From the NCBI RefSeq assembly GCF_012932565.1, contig NZ_JABBYJ010000003.1, positions 186,001-250,000 of the forward strand: a stretch of 64,000 bases of DNA, in the 5' to 3' direction. This DNA is from Sneathiella limimaris (lineage in GTDB: Bacteria > Pseudomonadota > Alphaproteobacteria > Sneathiellales > Sneathiellaceae). A model generated the notes under the pieces. The model ran no database searches, was not told the DNA's origin, and worked only from the letters and a program-made list of their open reading frames with translations. This document shows positions 20,211 through 28,350 of the stretch, piece by piece (positions within the stretch are counted from its first letter, which is position 1; each line of letters starts with the position of its first letter). A program made the position numbers and the translations under genes.

Positions 20211-21176
20211 ATGGTCAAAAAAGCTGAACTTCATTTACATCTTGAAGGATCTGCCACTCCAGCATTGGTCCGGGAACTGGCCAATCGGAACGGAGCGGAA
20301 CTAGACCCCTCCACCTTCGCGTCAGACGGTGAGTATAAATGGAAGGATTTTTGGGATTTTCTGAACTGCTACGATAAGGCGGCAGCGGCCATTCGGTCAG
20401 CCGAGGACTATCGCCTCGTAACTTATGATTATTTAAAGCGGTGTGCGACTGAAGACGTAATATATGTCGAGACATTCTCTTCACCAGATCATGCCGCAAC
20501 CGCTGGCATGAGTTATCAGCATCACCTAGACGGAATTATTGCCGGTATTGATGAAGCAAGACGTGATTTCGGTATCGAGTGCCGAATAATTGTCACTTGT
20601 GTTCGTCATCTTGGTCCTGAAAAAGCTCTCTCTGTTGCTGAACAAGTGCTTCAGAACCCGCACCCATACGTCGTTGGATTTGGAATGGGCGGTGATGAAG
20701 CAAAGTATCACCCTGCAGACTTTAAGCCCGCTTTTGATCTGATCGATCAGGCGGGTATCGCCACCACCAATCATGCAGGAGAATTTGGGGGACCGGAAAG
20801 CATCCGCGCAACTTTGGATCACTTGCCTGTCAAGCGGATTGGTCACGGTGTTCGCTCAATCGAGGACCCGGATTTGGTTAAAGAGCTAGCAGAGCGCCAG
20901 ATCCCGCTTGAGGTTTGCCCTGGGAGCAATATATCAACCGGTCTTTATGTTGATTACCAATCACATCCCGTCAATCAATTGAAGGAAGCTGGATGTCTGA
21001 TCACCCTCAGTTCAGACGATCCACCTTTTTTTGCTACCTCTGTTGGGCGTGAATATGATCGAACCGCAGCAGCTTTTAATTGGACAGAGGAAGACCTCAA
21101 ACAAATCACCAGAAATGCAATCCAAAGTGCCTTTTGTGACGAGGAGTTGAAAGAAAAACTCCTCACTCAGATATAA
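20211..21176 (+). CDS. add: adenosine deaminase
   Basis: A zinc-dependent amidohydrolase-fold enzyme converting (deoxy)adenosine to (deoxy)inosine, which PNP then splits. Visible active-site elements are the HLHLEGS metal motif near residue 8, TNHAGE near residue 185, KRIGHGVRS near residue 210 and SSDDPPFF near residue 268. Its 321 residues are slightly shorter than many family members. It is the last gene of the nucleoside operon and faces a convergent chaperone gene 12 nt away, with no clear terminator between them. A related adenine deaminase activity cannot be excluded from sequence alone. Confidence 0.88.
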   Translation: MVKKAELHLHLEGSATPALVRELANRNGAELDPSTFASDGEYKWKDFWDFLNCYDKAAAAIRSAEDYRLVTYDYLKRCATEDVIYVETFSSPDHAATAGMSYQHHLDGIIAGIDEARRDFGIECRIIVTCVRHLGPEKALSVAEQVLQNPHPYVVGFGMGGDEAKYHPADFKPAFDLIDQAGIATTNHAGEFGGPESIRATLDHLPVKRIGHGVRSIEDPDLVKELAERQIPLEVCPGSNISTGLYVDYQSHPVNQLKEAGCLITLSSDDPPFFATSVGREYDRTAAAFNWTEEDLKQITRNAIQSAFCDEELKEKLLTQI

Positions 21177-21188
21177 GCGGCCAATGAT

Positions 21189-21764
21189 TTAGTTTTGTTT
21201 CACAGGCTCGGTCGAGATTTCAATTTTCGCCGCGTTGAACTCAGTCAGCACACTGTCTGTGATATCAATGCTGTCTTTGAAAAAGATCACATTAGCTTTG
21301 TCAAAGCCGATGTTCATCCCTTTTTTTGAAGCGACATCAACCGCAATTTTCACAATCAAAGATTTCAACTGCCCCCGAACGTTCTGAAGGGTCTCGTTAA
21401 GTTTACCGTTAGTCACCTGCATTTCACGTTGCAACTGACGCTGCTCCTGCTGAAGGGCGGCTGCTTTTTGCTGAAACACTTCAGGCGCCAAAATTGCCTG
21501 CTGACGCTTTAACTCCTCTGCTTTCTCTTTGAGAGAATTATTGCGTTGTTCAATTTGATCCCGAACTGACTGGATTTGCTGCTTCATTTTGTCTTCTGCC
21601 TCTTTCCAGGCATTGGAAGACACGAGGACTTTATTTACATCAACGACTGCTGCTTTTGCGACAGGGATTTGTTCTTGGGCGCTAGCTGGCGTTGTTCCAT
21701 AAGAAGCCATAGCAAGCCCAAGGGATAACATCAAACCCATGGCTATTTTTTTAAAGTCAGTCAC
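21189..21764 (-). CDS. OmpH/Skp-family periplasmic chaperone
   Basis: A small periplasmic protein expected to hold unfolded outer-membrane proteins. The 191-residue product has a signal peptide ending ASAQEQ, an AAVVDVNKVLVSS beta segment, a long Gln/Lys/Glu-rich coiled coil (about residues 55-125), and a C-terminal beta-like end, which is the Skp architecture. Skp is usually found next to bamA and lpxD. Here it stands alone, so it may be an extra copy. Whether it serves the nearby secretion locus is unknown. Confidence 0.8.
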   Translation of the reverse strand: MTDFKKIAMGLMLSLGLAMASYGTTPASAQEQIPVAKAAVVDVNKVLVSSNAWKEAEDKMKQQIQSVRDQIEQRNNSLKEKAEELKRQQAILAPEVFQQKAAALQQEQRQLQREMQVTNGKLNETLQNVRGQLKSLIVKIAVDVASKKGMNIGFDKANVIFFKDSIDITDSVLTEFNAAKIEISTEPVKQN

Positions 21765-21874
21765 AAAAAACTCCAGTCTCTATTTCTTGGGATGTAATCA
21801 TTATTTTCGGGAACGACAATATCAAATGCCCCGCATACTTAGCAATAGCTACCCAAAGCTAGCCTGAATTTATC

Positions 21875-22432
21875 TTATTTTCCCCAGACTTTGAGGAAGT
21901 CAGAAACTTCAAGCTCTGGTACAGGAGGCACAGCAGACGCTGTTCCAAGATACAAAAACCCCACTATTTGATCATCGCCGGAAGCACCCAGCCTCTCCCG
22001 CACATACGGGTCGAAACAAGGATCTCCTGTTCGCCAAATACCCGCTAGACCCATTGCGTGAGCCGCCAAAAGAATATTTTGTGCAGCAGAACCTGCAGAT
22101 AATACCTGCTCTATCACGGGAACTTTCGGATGCTCGCTCACTTTAGCCACGACTGCGATGATCATTGGAGCCCGATGAGGTCGGCTTTTTGCTTTTTCAA
22201 GAGCAGCTTCCGAGGTTTCCGGATCCTTTCTCGCCAGAGCATCAGAAAAAATCTGACCTAAATCATCAAGCCCTTTACCTTCAAACACAATAAATTGCCA
22301 CGGTCTTAAGGCCGCATGATCTGGCGCACGGACCGCAGCCCTTAATAATATCTCAAGCTGCTGCTGATCAGGACCAGGCTCAGAAAGACGTGGAGTTGAT
22401 TTCCGACTAAGCAGCGCTTCAAGAGCTTCCAT
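21875..22432 (-). CDS. nitroreductase-family flavoprotein (YdjA-like)
   Basis: A predicted FMN-dependent NAD(P)H oxidoreductase of the small YdjA-like subgroup, 185 residues from the ATG at 22432. FMN-contact motifs are SRKSTPRLSEPGP at the N-terminus, APDHAALRPWQFIVFEG, and AQNILLAAHAMGLAGIWRTG. The frame is open 28 codons upstream, but the family start and a GGGA SD favour 22432. It is divergent from the universal stress protein gene. The substrate is not known. Confidence 0.85.
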   Translation of the reverse strand: MEALEALLSRKSTPRLSEPGPDQQQLEILLRAAVRAPDHAALRPWQFIVFEGKGLDDLGQIFSDALARKDPETSEAALEKAKSRPHRAPMIIAVVAKVSEHPKVPVIEQVLSAGSAAQNILLAAHAMGLAGIWRTGDPCFDPYVRERLGASGDDQIVGFLYLGTASAVPPVPELEVSDFLKVWGK

Positions 22433-22594
22433 AATATTTCCCTTCTGGATAGATCCAGCCTTGAACAATCCGATTTTCATTTTATCGTGTGAATTGCATA
22501 AAAAATAATAACCCAATTGCTTGAGATCAATTCAAAACGGGAATTGACCTATTACAGTGGTCACATTGGATCGGAAAATAAGAGGAGTGGAACA

Positions 22595-23419
22595 ATGACA
22601 ATCAAATCTATCCTACTACATTTGACAAATACGGACGCTTTGGAAAAATCAGTGTCTGTGGCCTTAGGTCTCGCGACTGAAAATGGGGCTTCAATCAAGG
22701 CAGTCTATTCTGTTCTTCCAGCAACCCCTCCCACCTCGTTTATGGGCTATATCCCACCTGAATTGATCGAGCAAACCCGAGCGGTCGAAACAAAGGCAGC
22801 GGAAGAGGCTGTTGCAAAGGTCAAGGATGCAGCTGCGAAAGTTGACGTGCCTCTTGAGACTGTTATCGAAGAGGGGTATGCCCTCGATATTATCAACAAG
22901 CATGCTCTGGCTGTAGATCTTGTTGTGATCGGTCAGGTCGATTCAGATGATGAAAAGGCATCTCAGTACCAGTATCTTGCTGATGAGCTTGTGGTCACCT
23001 GTCCGCAACCTGTTCTCACCGTGCCTTATGCTGGCAATTTTTCAACCTTTGGCAAGCACGTGTTAGTCGGATGGAATAATACGCGGGAAGCTGCAAAGGC
23101 TGTGCATTATGCCCTTCCGTTTTTACAGAAAGCAGAAAAGGTTACCCTGCTAAGCGTTAATCCGGACAGGGATGAGACAAATGAAAACGCTTCTATCATT
23201 GCTCATCTAAAACGCCATGGTGTTGATGCGACAATGAAGGTGGGGCACTGGAAAGACATTGGTGTTGGGAACGCCTTGCTCGACACACTTGTTGATCTAA
23301 ATGCCGATATGCTTGTAATGGGAGCTTATGGTCACAGCCGTATCCGGGAAATGATCCTGGGTGGCGCGACACAAGAAATTCTTAACCATATGACAGCACC
23401 AATCATGTTTGCTCATTAA
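22595..23419 (+). CDS. universal stress protein with two Usp domains
   Basis: A cytosolic stress-related protein with two tandem Usp domains in 274 residues. The second domain ends with the nucleotide-binding signature GAYGHSRIREMILGGATQEIL. The first domain is more diverged at the equivalent place, as is common in tandem Usp proteins. The ATG at 22595 follows an AGGAG SD. The open frame upstream runs into the shared regulatory region with the nitroreductase and is not used. Confidence 0.88.
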   Translation: MTIKSILLHLTNTDALEKSVSVALGLATENGASIKAVYSVLPATPPTSFMGYIPPELIEQTRAVETKAAEEAVAKVKDAAAKVDVPLETVIEEGYALDIINKHALAVDLVVIGQVDSDDEKASQYQYLADELVVTCPQPVLTVPYAGNFSTFGKHVLVGWNNTREAAKAVHYALPFLQKAEKVTLLSVNPDRDETNENASIIAHLKRHGVDATMKVGHWKDIGVGNALLDTLVDLNADMLVMGAYGHSRIREMILGGATQEILNHMTAPIMFAH

Positions 23420-23462
23420 GTTGAGCTGACGAACAGAATATTGGGATTAAGGTCCCAATTGC

Positions 23463-23521
23463 AAAAGAGGGTATCCGCCAAACTCCACTCCATCCATCAC
23501 CTTGGCAGGATATCCTCTTTT
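23463..23521. repeat. 14-bp inverted repeat overlapping the rluE 3' end
   Basis: The arm at 23463-23476 pairs with 23508-23521 (AAAAGAGGGTATCC against GGATATCCTCTTTT, one G-T pair), with a 31-nt spacer. The right arm is inside the last codons of rluE. Together with a 7-bp stem at about 23439-23459 it may limit read-through between the convergent Usp and rluE genes. Confidence 0.5.
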
Positions 23522-24063
23522 CGCACCTCTAGATAAGCCCCTTCTGCAAGATTTGACAACTCCAATAATCCTATTTTTTTTCGGATCAACCTTAGAGTTG
23601 GATGCCCAACGGCTGCTGTCATCCGACGGACCTGCCGATTTTTTCCTTCCCTCAAGGTCAATTCAATCCATGTTGTCGGCACAGTTTTTCTAAATCTAAC
23701 AGGAGGATCTCTCTCCGGAACTTCAGGTTGCGGGTCCAGTATACTGGCATCGCAGGATTTCGTTCGATACCCTTTTATATCAACACCAGACCGAAGAATC
23801 TGCAGTGTGCCCTCGGATGGCTCACCTTCCACCTGAACCCAATAAGTCCGTGGATGCCTAAATTTTGGATCCAACAAGCGCTTTATAAACTTTCCATCAT
23901 TACTGAGCAGAAGTAGTCCCTCGCTATCCCTATCCAAGCGACCAACTGGATAGACTTCGGGCGGTAAATTAAAGCCTTTTAATCCCGGATGTCCCCCTTC
24001 ACTGGTGAACTGACTCAACACACCATAGGGCTTATTAAAGGCAATATACTGATGATGCTTCAC
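23497..24063 (-). CDS. rluE: 23S rRNA pseudouridine synthase, RluE/RsuA family
   Basis: Isomerises a uridine of 23S rRNA to pseudouridine. The 188-residue protein is the short form without an S4 domain, as in RluE. It shows YIAFNKPYGVLSQFT at the N-terminus, the catalytic Asp in VGRLDRDSEGLLLL, and the C-terminal EGKNRQVRRMTAAVGHPTLRL motif. It converges on the Usp gene. Confidence 0.92.
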   Translation of the reverse strand: MKHHQYIAFNKPYGVLSQFTSEGGHPGLKGFNLPPEVYPVGRLDRDSEGLLLLSNDGKFIKRLLDPKFRHPRTYWVQVEGEPSEGTLQILRSGVDIKGYRTKSCDASILDPQPEVPERDPPVRFRKTVPTTWIELTLREGKNRQVRRMTAAVGHPTLRLIRKKIGLLELSNLAEGAYLEVRKEDILPR

Positions 24064-24201
24064 AACCTTGTTTCAACCTCACGGTTTATATGGCCTATTG
24101 GTCACAACCGATAACTTTTTAAAGACTCAGCGTTAAAAAGAAACGATTTTGTTACTATTCATCCAGTAGCTTCGGATATAGCTGAAAAGACAGCGCTTAA
24201 T

Positions 24202-24241
24202 GGGAGGATACAATAATGACAGGCTCGTCTTACTGAGACGA
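24202..24241 (+). promoter_or_regulatory. possible leader peptide and hairpin upstream of the LuxR-type regulator
   Basis: A GGGAGG SD at 24202-24207 is followed 9 nt later by a six-codon ORF (MTGSSY, 24216-24236). The last codons of this mini-ORF form one arm of a 6-bp hairpin (TCGTCT/AGACGA, 24225-24241). The regulator itself starts at 24314 with no evident SD. This could be a leader that controls regulator expression, but it is short enough to arise by chance. Confidence 0.3.
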
Positions 24242-24313
24242 CTTGCCGTTTCGATCACCCCTCCATCAGAATGAGCAAAACTGTTATAGAGGATTTTGGA
24301 GCTTTAACGCCAG

Positions 24314-25333
24314 ATGAACGATGCACCGACCTGTAAAATTCTTTTCATTGGAAGAAAAGAAGGTGATGCGCAGCAGTTGAGCTGGCTAATTTCAAATGTG
24401 ACAAAGCCAGTACTTGAGTTGATGCATATCCCGGAGGCAGATGCAGTTCTAAACCAACGCAGTATTGCCGGTGCTGATGTCCTGCTCCTGGACGCCGACA
24501 GCACAGGGGACGCTGATTTCGAAACGTTGAAAGCGCTTCGCTCTGTTTTTCCTGAAGTCCCCGTTGTCCTTTTGACAGACGATGAAGAGAACATTGGTAA
24601 ATTTGCAATCCGAAACGGTGCCCAAGATTACTTGATCCGTAATCAACTAACGGCAAACGGTCTTGCCCGAAATTTGGTTAGTGCAATTGAACGGCAAAAA
24701 GGTCAAGGGCGCACCCCCGATACCACTCCCCTTCTTGAATCTGCGACTGCAGTATTGAACAGATTACCACTTGGGGTCATTCTAGTAACAGCGGCCTCCA
24801 GAGTACTTTTCATGAACGGTAAAGCGAAAGCCTTTCTTGACCGTCAGGATGGTCTATTGCTGGATAACAATCGCGTCTGCCGCGCCAGCAACAGTAAAGA
24901 AAATAAACAACTCACTGAACTTCTTGGTAATGCTTTGTCGGCTGTTGGTGAAAACGCTGAAGGTGAATTTGCCATGTCAGTTTCAAGAGAAGAGAGTGAT
25001 ACCGCCCTCACAGTCATGGTCGCCCCAATCGGTACAGGCGTTGCCGGAAAAGGAGCTGTTCTCTTTATCTCCGATCCTAGTGAGGCGGTAGAGCTCTCAA
25101 TTGATACCATCTGCAGGCTATATGCTCTGACACCCGCGGAAGGTCGGCTTGCGCTTGGCCTCACGAATGGAAATAAGCTTGATGATCTTGCTGAAGAATG
25201 GGGTGTCAGCATGCACACCGTTCGATCTCAACTTCGGCAAATATTCCGGAAAACGGACACAAGCCGCCAGAGTGAGTTAGTAAAGCTTATCCTCACAGGC
25301 CCCGCAGCACTTCAGGCAGGACCTGTCATCTAG
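24314..25333 (+). CDS. LuxR-type regulator with atypical receiver and PAS-like domains
   Basis: A predicted DNA-binding regulator of 339 residues. Residues 8-125 resemble a receiver domain: a phospho-acceptor Asp is present in VLLLDADS and a Thr in VVLLTDDE. The usual N-terminal acidic pair is replaced (LFIGRKEG) and the conserved Lys is Arg (DYLIRNQL), so normal phosphorylation is doubtful. A PAS-like segment follows (about 140-255), then a LuxR helix-turn-helix (LTPAEGRLALGLTNGNKLDDLAEEWGVS...). The gene converges on the first degenerate HD-GYP receptor, 22 nt apart, and is the best candidate for a regulator of the adhesin-type locus. Confidence 0.7.
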   Translation: MNDAPTCKILFIGRKEGDAQQLSWLISNVTKPVLELMHIPEADAVLNQRSIAGADVLLLDADSTGDADFETLKALRSVFPEVPVVLLTDDEENIGKFAIRNGAQDYLIRNQLTANGLARNLVSAIERQKGQGRTPDTTPLLESATAVLNRLPLGVILVTAASRVLFMNGKAKAFLDRQDGLLLDNNRVCRASNSKENKQLTELLGNALSAVGENAEGEFAMSVSREESDTALTVMVAPIGTGVAGKGAVLFISDPSEAVELSIDTICRLYALTPAEGRLALGLTNGNKLDDLAEEWGVSMHTVRSQLRQIFRKTDTSRQSELVKLILTGPAALQAGPVI

Positions 25334-25355
25334 TTTAAATCGCACTCAATCAGGA

Positions 25356-27464
25356 TTAATTTGCTTCCGGTGGGTTGGAATAATGTGCCCAGCGGTCACG
25401 CCCCCCACGATTATCAAGATAATTGATTAATGCACTAATGGGCCGCCGATCATAGCGCTTATCGGCATCTTCCATCAGAATTCCTACCGCCTTGCTAAAA
25501 TCAAATGCATCACGATATGCACGGGGGCTAACCATTCCGACAAACGCGTTTGCAACCATAATAATTCGAGCAGCCTCATTAATTGCCGTTTCTTTCAAGC
25601 CGCGCGGTTTACCTGTACCGTCCCAATGCTCCTGCAACTGACGAAGTGTCTCTGCGACAGGAAGGTTAAATTTCACCTCTTCCAAGAGATCGGCGCTCGC
25701 AAAAAGACTATCGCGGACAATTTCCATTTCTTCTGTAGTCAGATTTCCGGCCTTGGTCAGAATTTCTGTAGGCACAAGAATTTTACCCAGATTCATGAGA
25801 TTTCCTGCGATATCCACGGTTCGAATGACACGTTCCGTGCTTCCCAGTTCTTCGGCTATAGCAACACCAACCTCTGCCACGCGTGAGGACTGATTAGCCG
25901 AATAGGGATCTCGACGGTCCAAAAAGGCTACTAATGTCGTTACCAGGTTCCGAAGAACAGCTTCTCGTTGCTCTCTTTCCGTGACAACGTCAGTAATATC
26001 CTGAAAAACAGCAAGAAAACTATTAACCTGATCCTTATTCGCTCCGAGCGGAATAATGTCAGATTTCCAGATATGATCCTCCTCGCCTTGGGGGACCTCT
26101 ATGAGTTCACTGGTATTCTGGTTATTTTCTCCGGCCTGGTGCAATAGCTTCTGTATCTGTTCCGCCACAACTGGAGGATAGACAGTCGTTATTCGCCGTC
26201 CGACAACAGCGTCCTTAGGCATCTCAACAGCGTCTGCAGCAACCTTATTTGCAAAAGTAAACCGGTTTTTATCACTAAAAACAGCGATACCTGTGGGCTG
26301 GCTATCTGTAACCACATTCAAAAAATTAGACTGTTCCTGAAGACTATCGGCTGTCTTCTTGTATTTTTCCGCAAGCTCAGCCGCCCTTATTGAGGTTCCA
26401 TGTCTCCAGACCGCCACAACCGTTCCAGTCACACCAAGAATTAGCAACAGAAAAACGCCGAGCATCGTATTCAGACGGTCCTGAGATTCTGAAAGTGCCT
26501 CAAATGTCGTGATACTTCTGACTAAGAACCAAGGCGCCCCTGTTACAGCTCGGCCGGTCACCAGAACTTCATCAGCAAGATAATTTTGCTTTCGTCCAAA
26601 CGCGCCGGGGTTCTCAATGACAAAGGAAGCCGCGCGGCTCTCATCGGTCGTCAACCTACGTTTAAGTGGACCGGTTCCATCAGCAAGAGGAGAAATATAC
26701 TCTGTTAAATTTCCATTCTTGCGGACCAAGTAGGTTTCACTCGTTTGATGAGTTTCTCCCGGTTGATAAAGTCTCGGGAACAAAGATTTTGCTACAGTTC
26801 GAACACCAACAATGAACCCAATGATATTTTCTGCGTCACCATCTTGCTGAATTGCGTAAACCGGATGAACAAAGCCCATAATTGGCTCACCATCGAGCCC
26901 TTCATATAAGTCGATAACAGCAGAAACACCACTATCAGCCTGTGCCATTGCGGCCCGTATTTCTGGTGTCATAGGCGGCATATTTCCGCTGGAAACAAGA
27001 AGCTTCCCTGTCGCATCCATCAGGGCAATTCCCGCCCTGCCTGGCCTTGCAACATTCGCCCTAATTTCAGGTTCTGGGGCTTCCCAGAAACCGCTAATGA
27101 CGGCATGGTTATTTAGCAAGTTCGTAAGATAACCAGCCTCGGGCACTTCCTCAATTCGGGTTCCGTTGTCCTCTGTATCAATGACCAGCTGTGTTAGGTA
27201 AACTTGCAAACTCTCGTTCTCGGCTAGCGAAATAATAGCCTCCTTTTGCTTTGCCAGCCATTCCTCAACGCTCGCTAACCGGCTATCGGCGACTATTCCC
27301 AAACGGATTTCCCAGTTCTGAAGATCCCGTTCCCTCTGCTGATTTACAAAGGTAATCGTTCCCCAAATACCTCCAATCACGACAACCAAAAGCAGAAAAA
27401 TCGCGAAACCAATGACTTTATGGGTTCGTTTTGTCGTGCTGATTTCTTCTTTGATATCCGACAT
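25356..27464 (-). CDS. membrane receptor: periplasmic Cache-like sensor, PAS, degenerate HD-GYP (copy 1)
   Basis: A 702-residue inner-membrane signalling protein. Helix 1 spans about residues 17-38, a large periplasmic region of Cache type follows, helix 2 spans about 328-353, then a PAS domain (about 375-490) and an HD-GYP-type domain (about 497-690). In the last domain the HD metal pair is replaced (GNLMNLGKI near 558 instead of HDIGK), the next conserved His is Asp (IVRDSLFAS), and GYP is GKP in DGTGKP. It should therefore not be a working c-di-GMP phosphodiesterase but may still bind a ligand. It is divergent from the active LapG-like protease gene (200 nt apart) and paralogous to the receptor at 34822-36894. 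Confidence 0.8.
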   Translation of the reverse strand: MSDIKEEISTTKRTHKVIGFAIFLLLVVVIGGIWGTITFVNQQRERDLQNWEIRLGIVADSRLASVEEWLAKQKEAIISLAENESLQVYLTQLVIDTEDNGTRIEEVPEAGYLTNLLNNHAVISGFWEAPEPEIRANVARPGRAGIALMDATGKLLVSSGNMPPMTPEIRAAMAQADSGVSAVIDLYEGLDGEPIMGFVHPVYAIQQDGDAENIIGFIVGVRTVAKSLFPRLYQPGETHQTSETYLVRKNGNLTEYISPLADGTGPLKRRLTTDESRAASFVIENPGAFGRKQNYLADEVLVTGRAVTGAPWFLVRSITTFEALSESQDRLNTMLGVFLLLILGVTGTVVAVWRHGTSIRAAELAEKYKKTADSLQEQSNFLNVVTDSQPTGIAVFSDKNRFTFANKVAADAVEMPKDAVVGRRITTVYPPVVAEQIQKLLHQAGENNQNTSELIEVPQGEEDHIWKSDIIPLGANKDQVNSFLAVFQDITDVVTEREQREAVLRNLVTTLVAFLDRRDPYSANQSSRVAEVGVAIAEELGSTERVIRTVDIAGNLMNLGKILVPTEILTKAGNLTTEEMEIVRDSLFASADLLEEVKFNLPVAETLRQLQEHWDGTGKPRGLKETAINEAARIIMVANAFVGMVSPRAYRDAFDFSKAVGILMEDADKRYDRRPISALINYLDNRGGRDRWAHYSNPPEAN

Positions 27465-27516
27465 ATCTGCTTCCTGTCTCGTTGACGCCCGTCGTCAAAA
27501 ATTTATTTATTGTAAC

Positions 27517-27533
27517 GAGTTAGCTTTTAACTC
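27517..27533. promoter_or_regulatory. palindromic site in the divergent receptor/protease promoter region
   Basis: GAGTTA at 27517-27522 is mirrored by TAACTC at 27528-27533, and outer ATTGT/ACAAT arms extend the symmetry. It sits between the divergent receptor and LapG-like genes in an AT-rich stretch and is a candidate operator for both. No factor can be named. Confidence 0.4.
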
Positions 27534-27664
27534 ACAATAATTTCATAATTTTTTGAATAGAGAGTTAATGGTTATTTACCTTTTTAAGTGACCATTGCTA
27601 AAAGATACCTGGTTTTAGTTCGGCTTTTGATGAGAATAGCATTTGACCCTAACTTGTAACTGCT

Positions 27665-28291
27665 ATGAAAACATTACTTAGAACATCTCTTGTTTTGGGG
27701 TGCCTCATTTCCTCGCCGACTGCCGCTTTTTCCGAAAGCCCAGATATTTTCGGCTTCAAAGCCTATACACACACAGACCTAAAACCCTTCCCTAAGTGGC
27801 GCAAAGTACTCAATACTTATAAAAACGAACCTGGCCCATGTGGAAATGGGCAATTAAATGCCTGCGCTTATGACAAATGGAAAGAGCTGATCGACCAACT
27901 GAAAGATGAGCCAAAAAAGTATCAACTTACCAAAGTAAATTCATATCTCAATCTATACCGATATGTTCTTGACCCCATTAACTGGGGAATCAAAGACTAT
28001 TGGGAAATCCCCAAAGAGTTCTTCGCCAAGTTTGGTGACTGTGAAGATTATGCGATTGTAAAATACTTTACGCTTCGGGCTCTGGGGTGGGATGCAGATG
28101 ACATGAAGATTGTAGTTCTTCAGGACATGAATTTGCGCATCGCTCACGCCATCTTAACTGTCAAGTTCGAAGAAAAGAAAATGGTTTTGGACAACCAAAT
28201 CGGGCTTGTGATCGATGCCAAAAGAATTCGGCATTATCGGCCAATCTACGCCCTGAATGAAAACGGCTGGTGGCGATATAAGCCTTCTTAA
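27665..28291 (+). CDS. LapG-like periplasmic transglutaminase-fold cysteine protease (active triad)
   Basis: A predicted periplasmic protease of the bacterial transglutaminase-like cysteine proteinase family (LapG). LapG cuts the N-terminal retention region of large surface adhesins and releases them. The 208-residue protein has a signal peptide (about residues 1-24). The catalytic triad is Cys126 in GDCEDYA, His161 in RIAHAIL and Asp176 in VLDNQ. Asp125 and Glu127, next to the Cys, correspond to calcium ligands in characterised LapG. The C-terminal PIYALNENGWW is typical. The gene lies beside a TolC-like gene and a degenerate HD-GYP receptor rather than a LapD gene. The family assignment is firm; adhesin cleavage is inferred. 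Confidence 0.88.
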   Translation: MKTLLRTSLVLGCLISSPTAAFSESPDIFGFKAYTHTDLKPFPKWRKVLNTYKNEPGPCGNGQLNACAYDKWKELIDQLKDEPKKYQLTKVNSYLNLYRYVLDPINWGIKDYWEIPKEFFAKFGDCEDYAIVKYFTLRALGWDADDMKIVVLQDMNLRIAHAILTVKFEEKKMVLDNQIGLVIDAKRIRHYRPIYALNENGWWRYKPS

Positions 28292-28302
28292 TAGTTCCAA
28301 AC

Positions 28303-28331
28303 AAAAAACCCGCCGAATGGCGGGTTTTTTT
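28303..28331. terminator. bidirectional terminator between the LapG-like and TolC-like genes
   Basis: A perfect stem CCCGCC/GGCGGG with a GAAT loop is flanked by six A and at least six T. It lies 11 nt after the LapG-like stop and 19 nt after the end of the convergent TolC-like gene, and can stop both transcripts. Confidence 0.93.
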
Positions 28332-28350
28332 AACTCATTGAACTGAGCGA

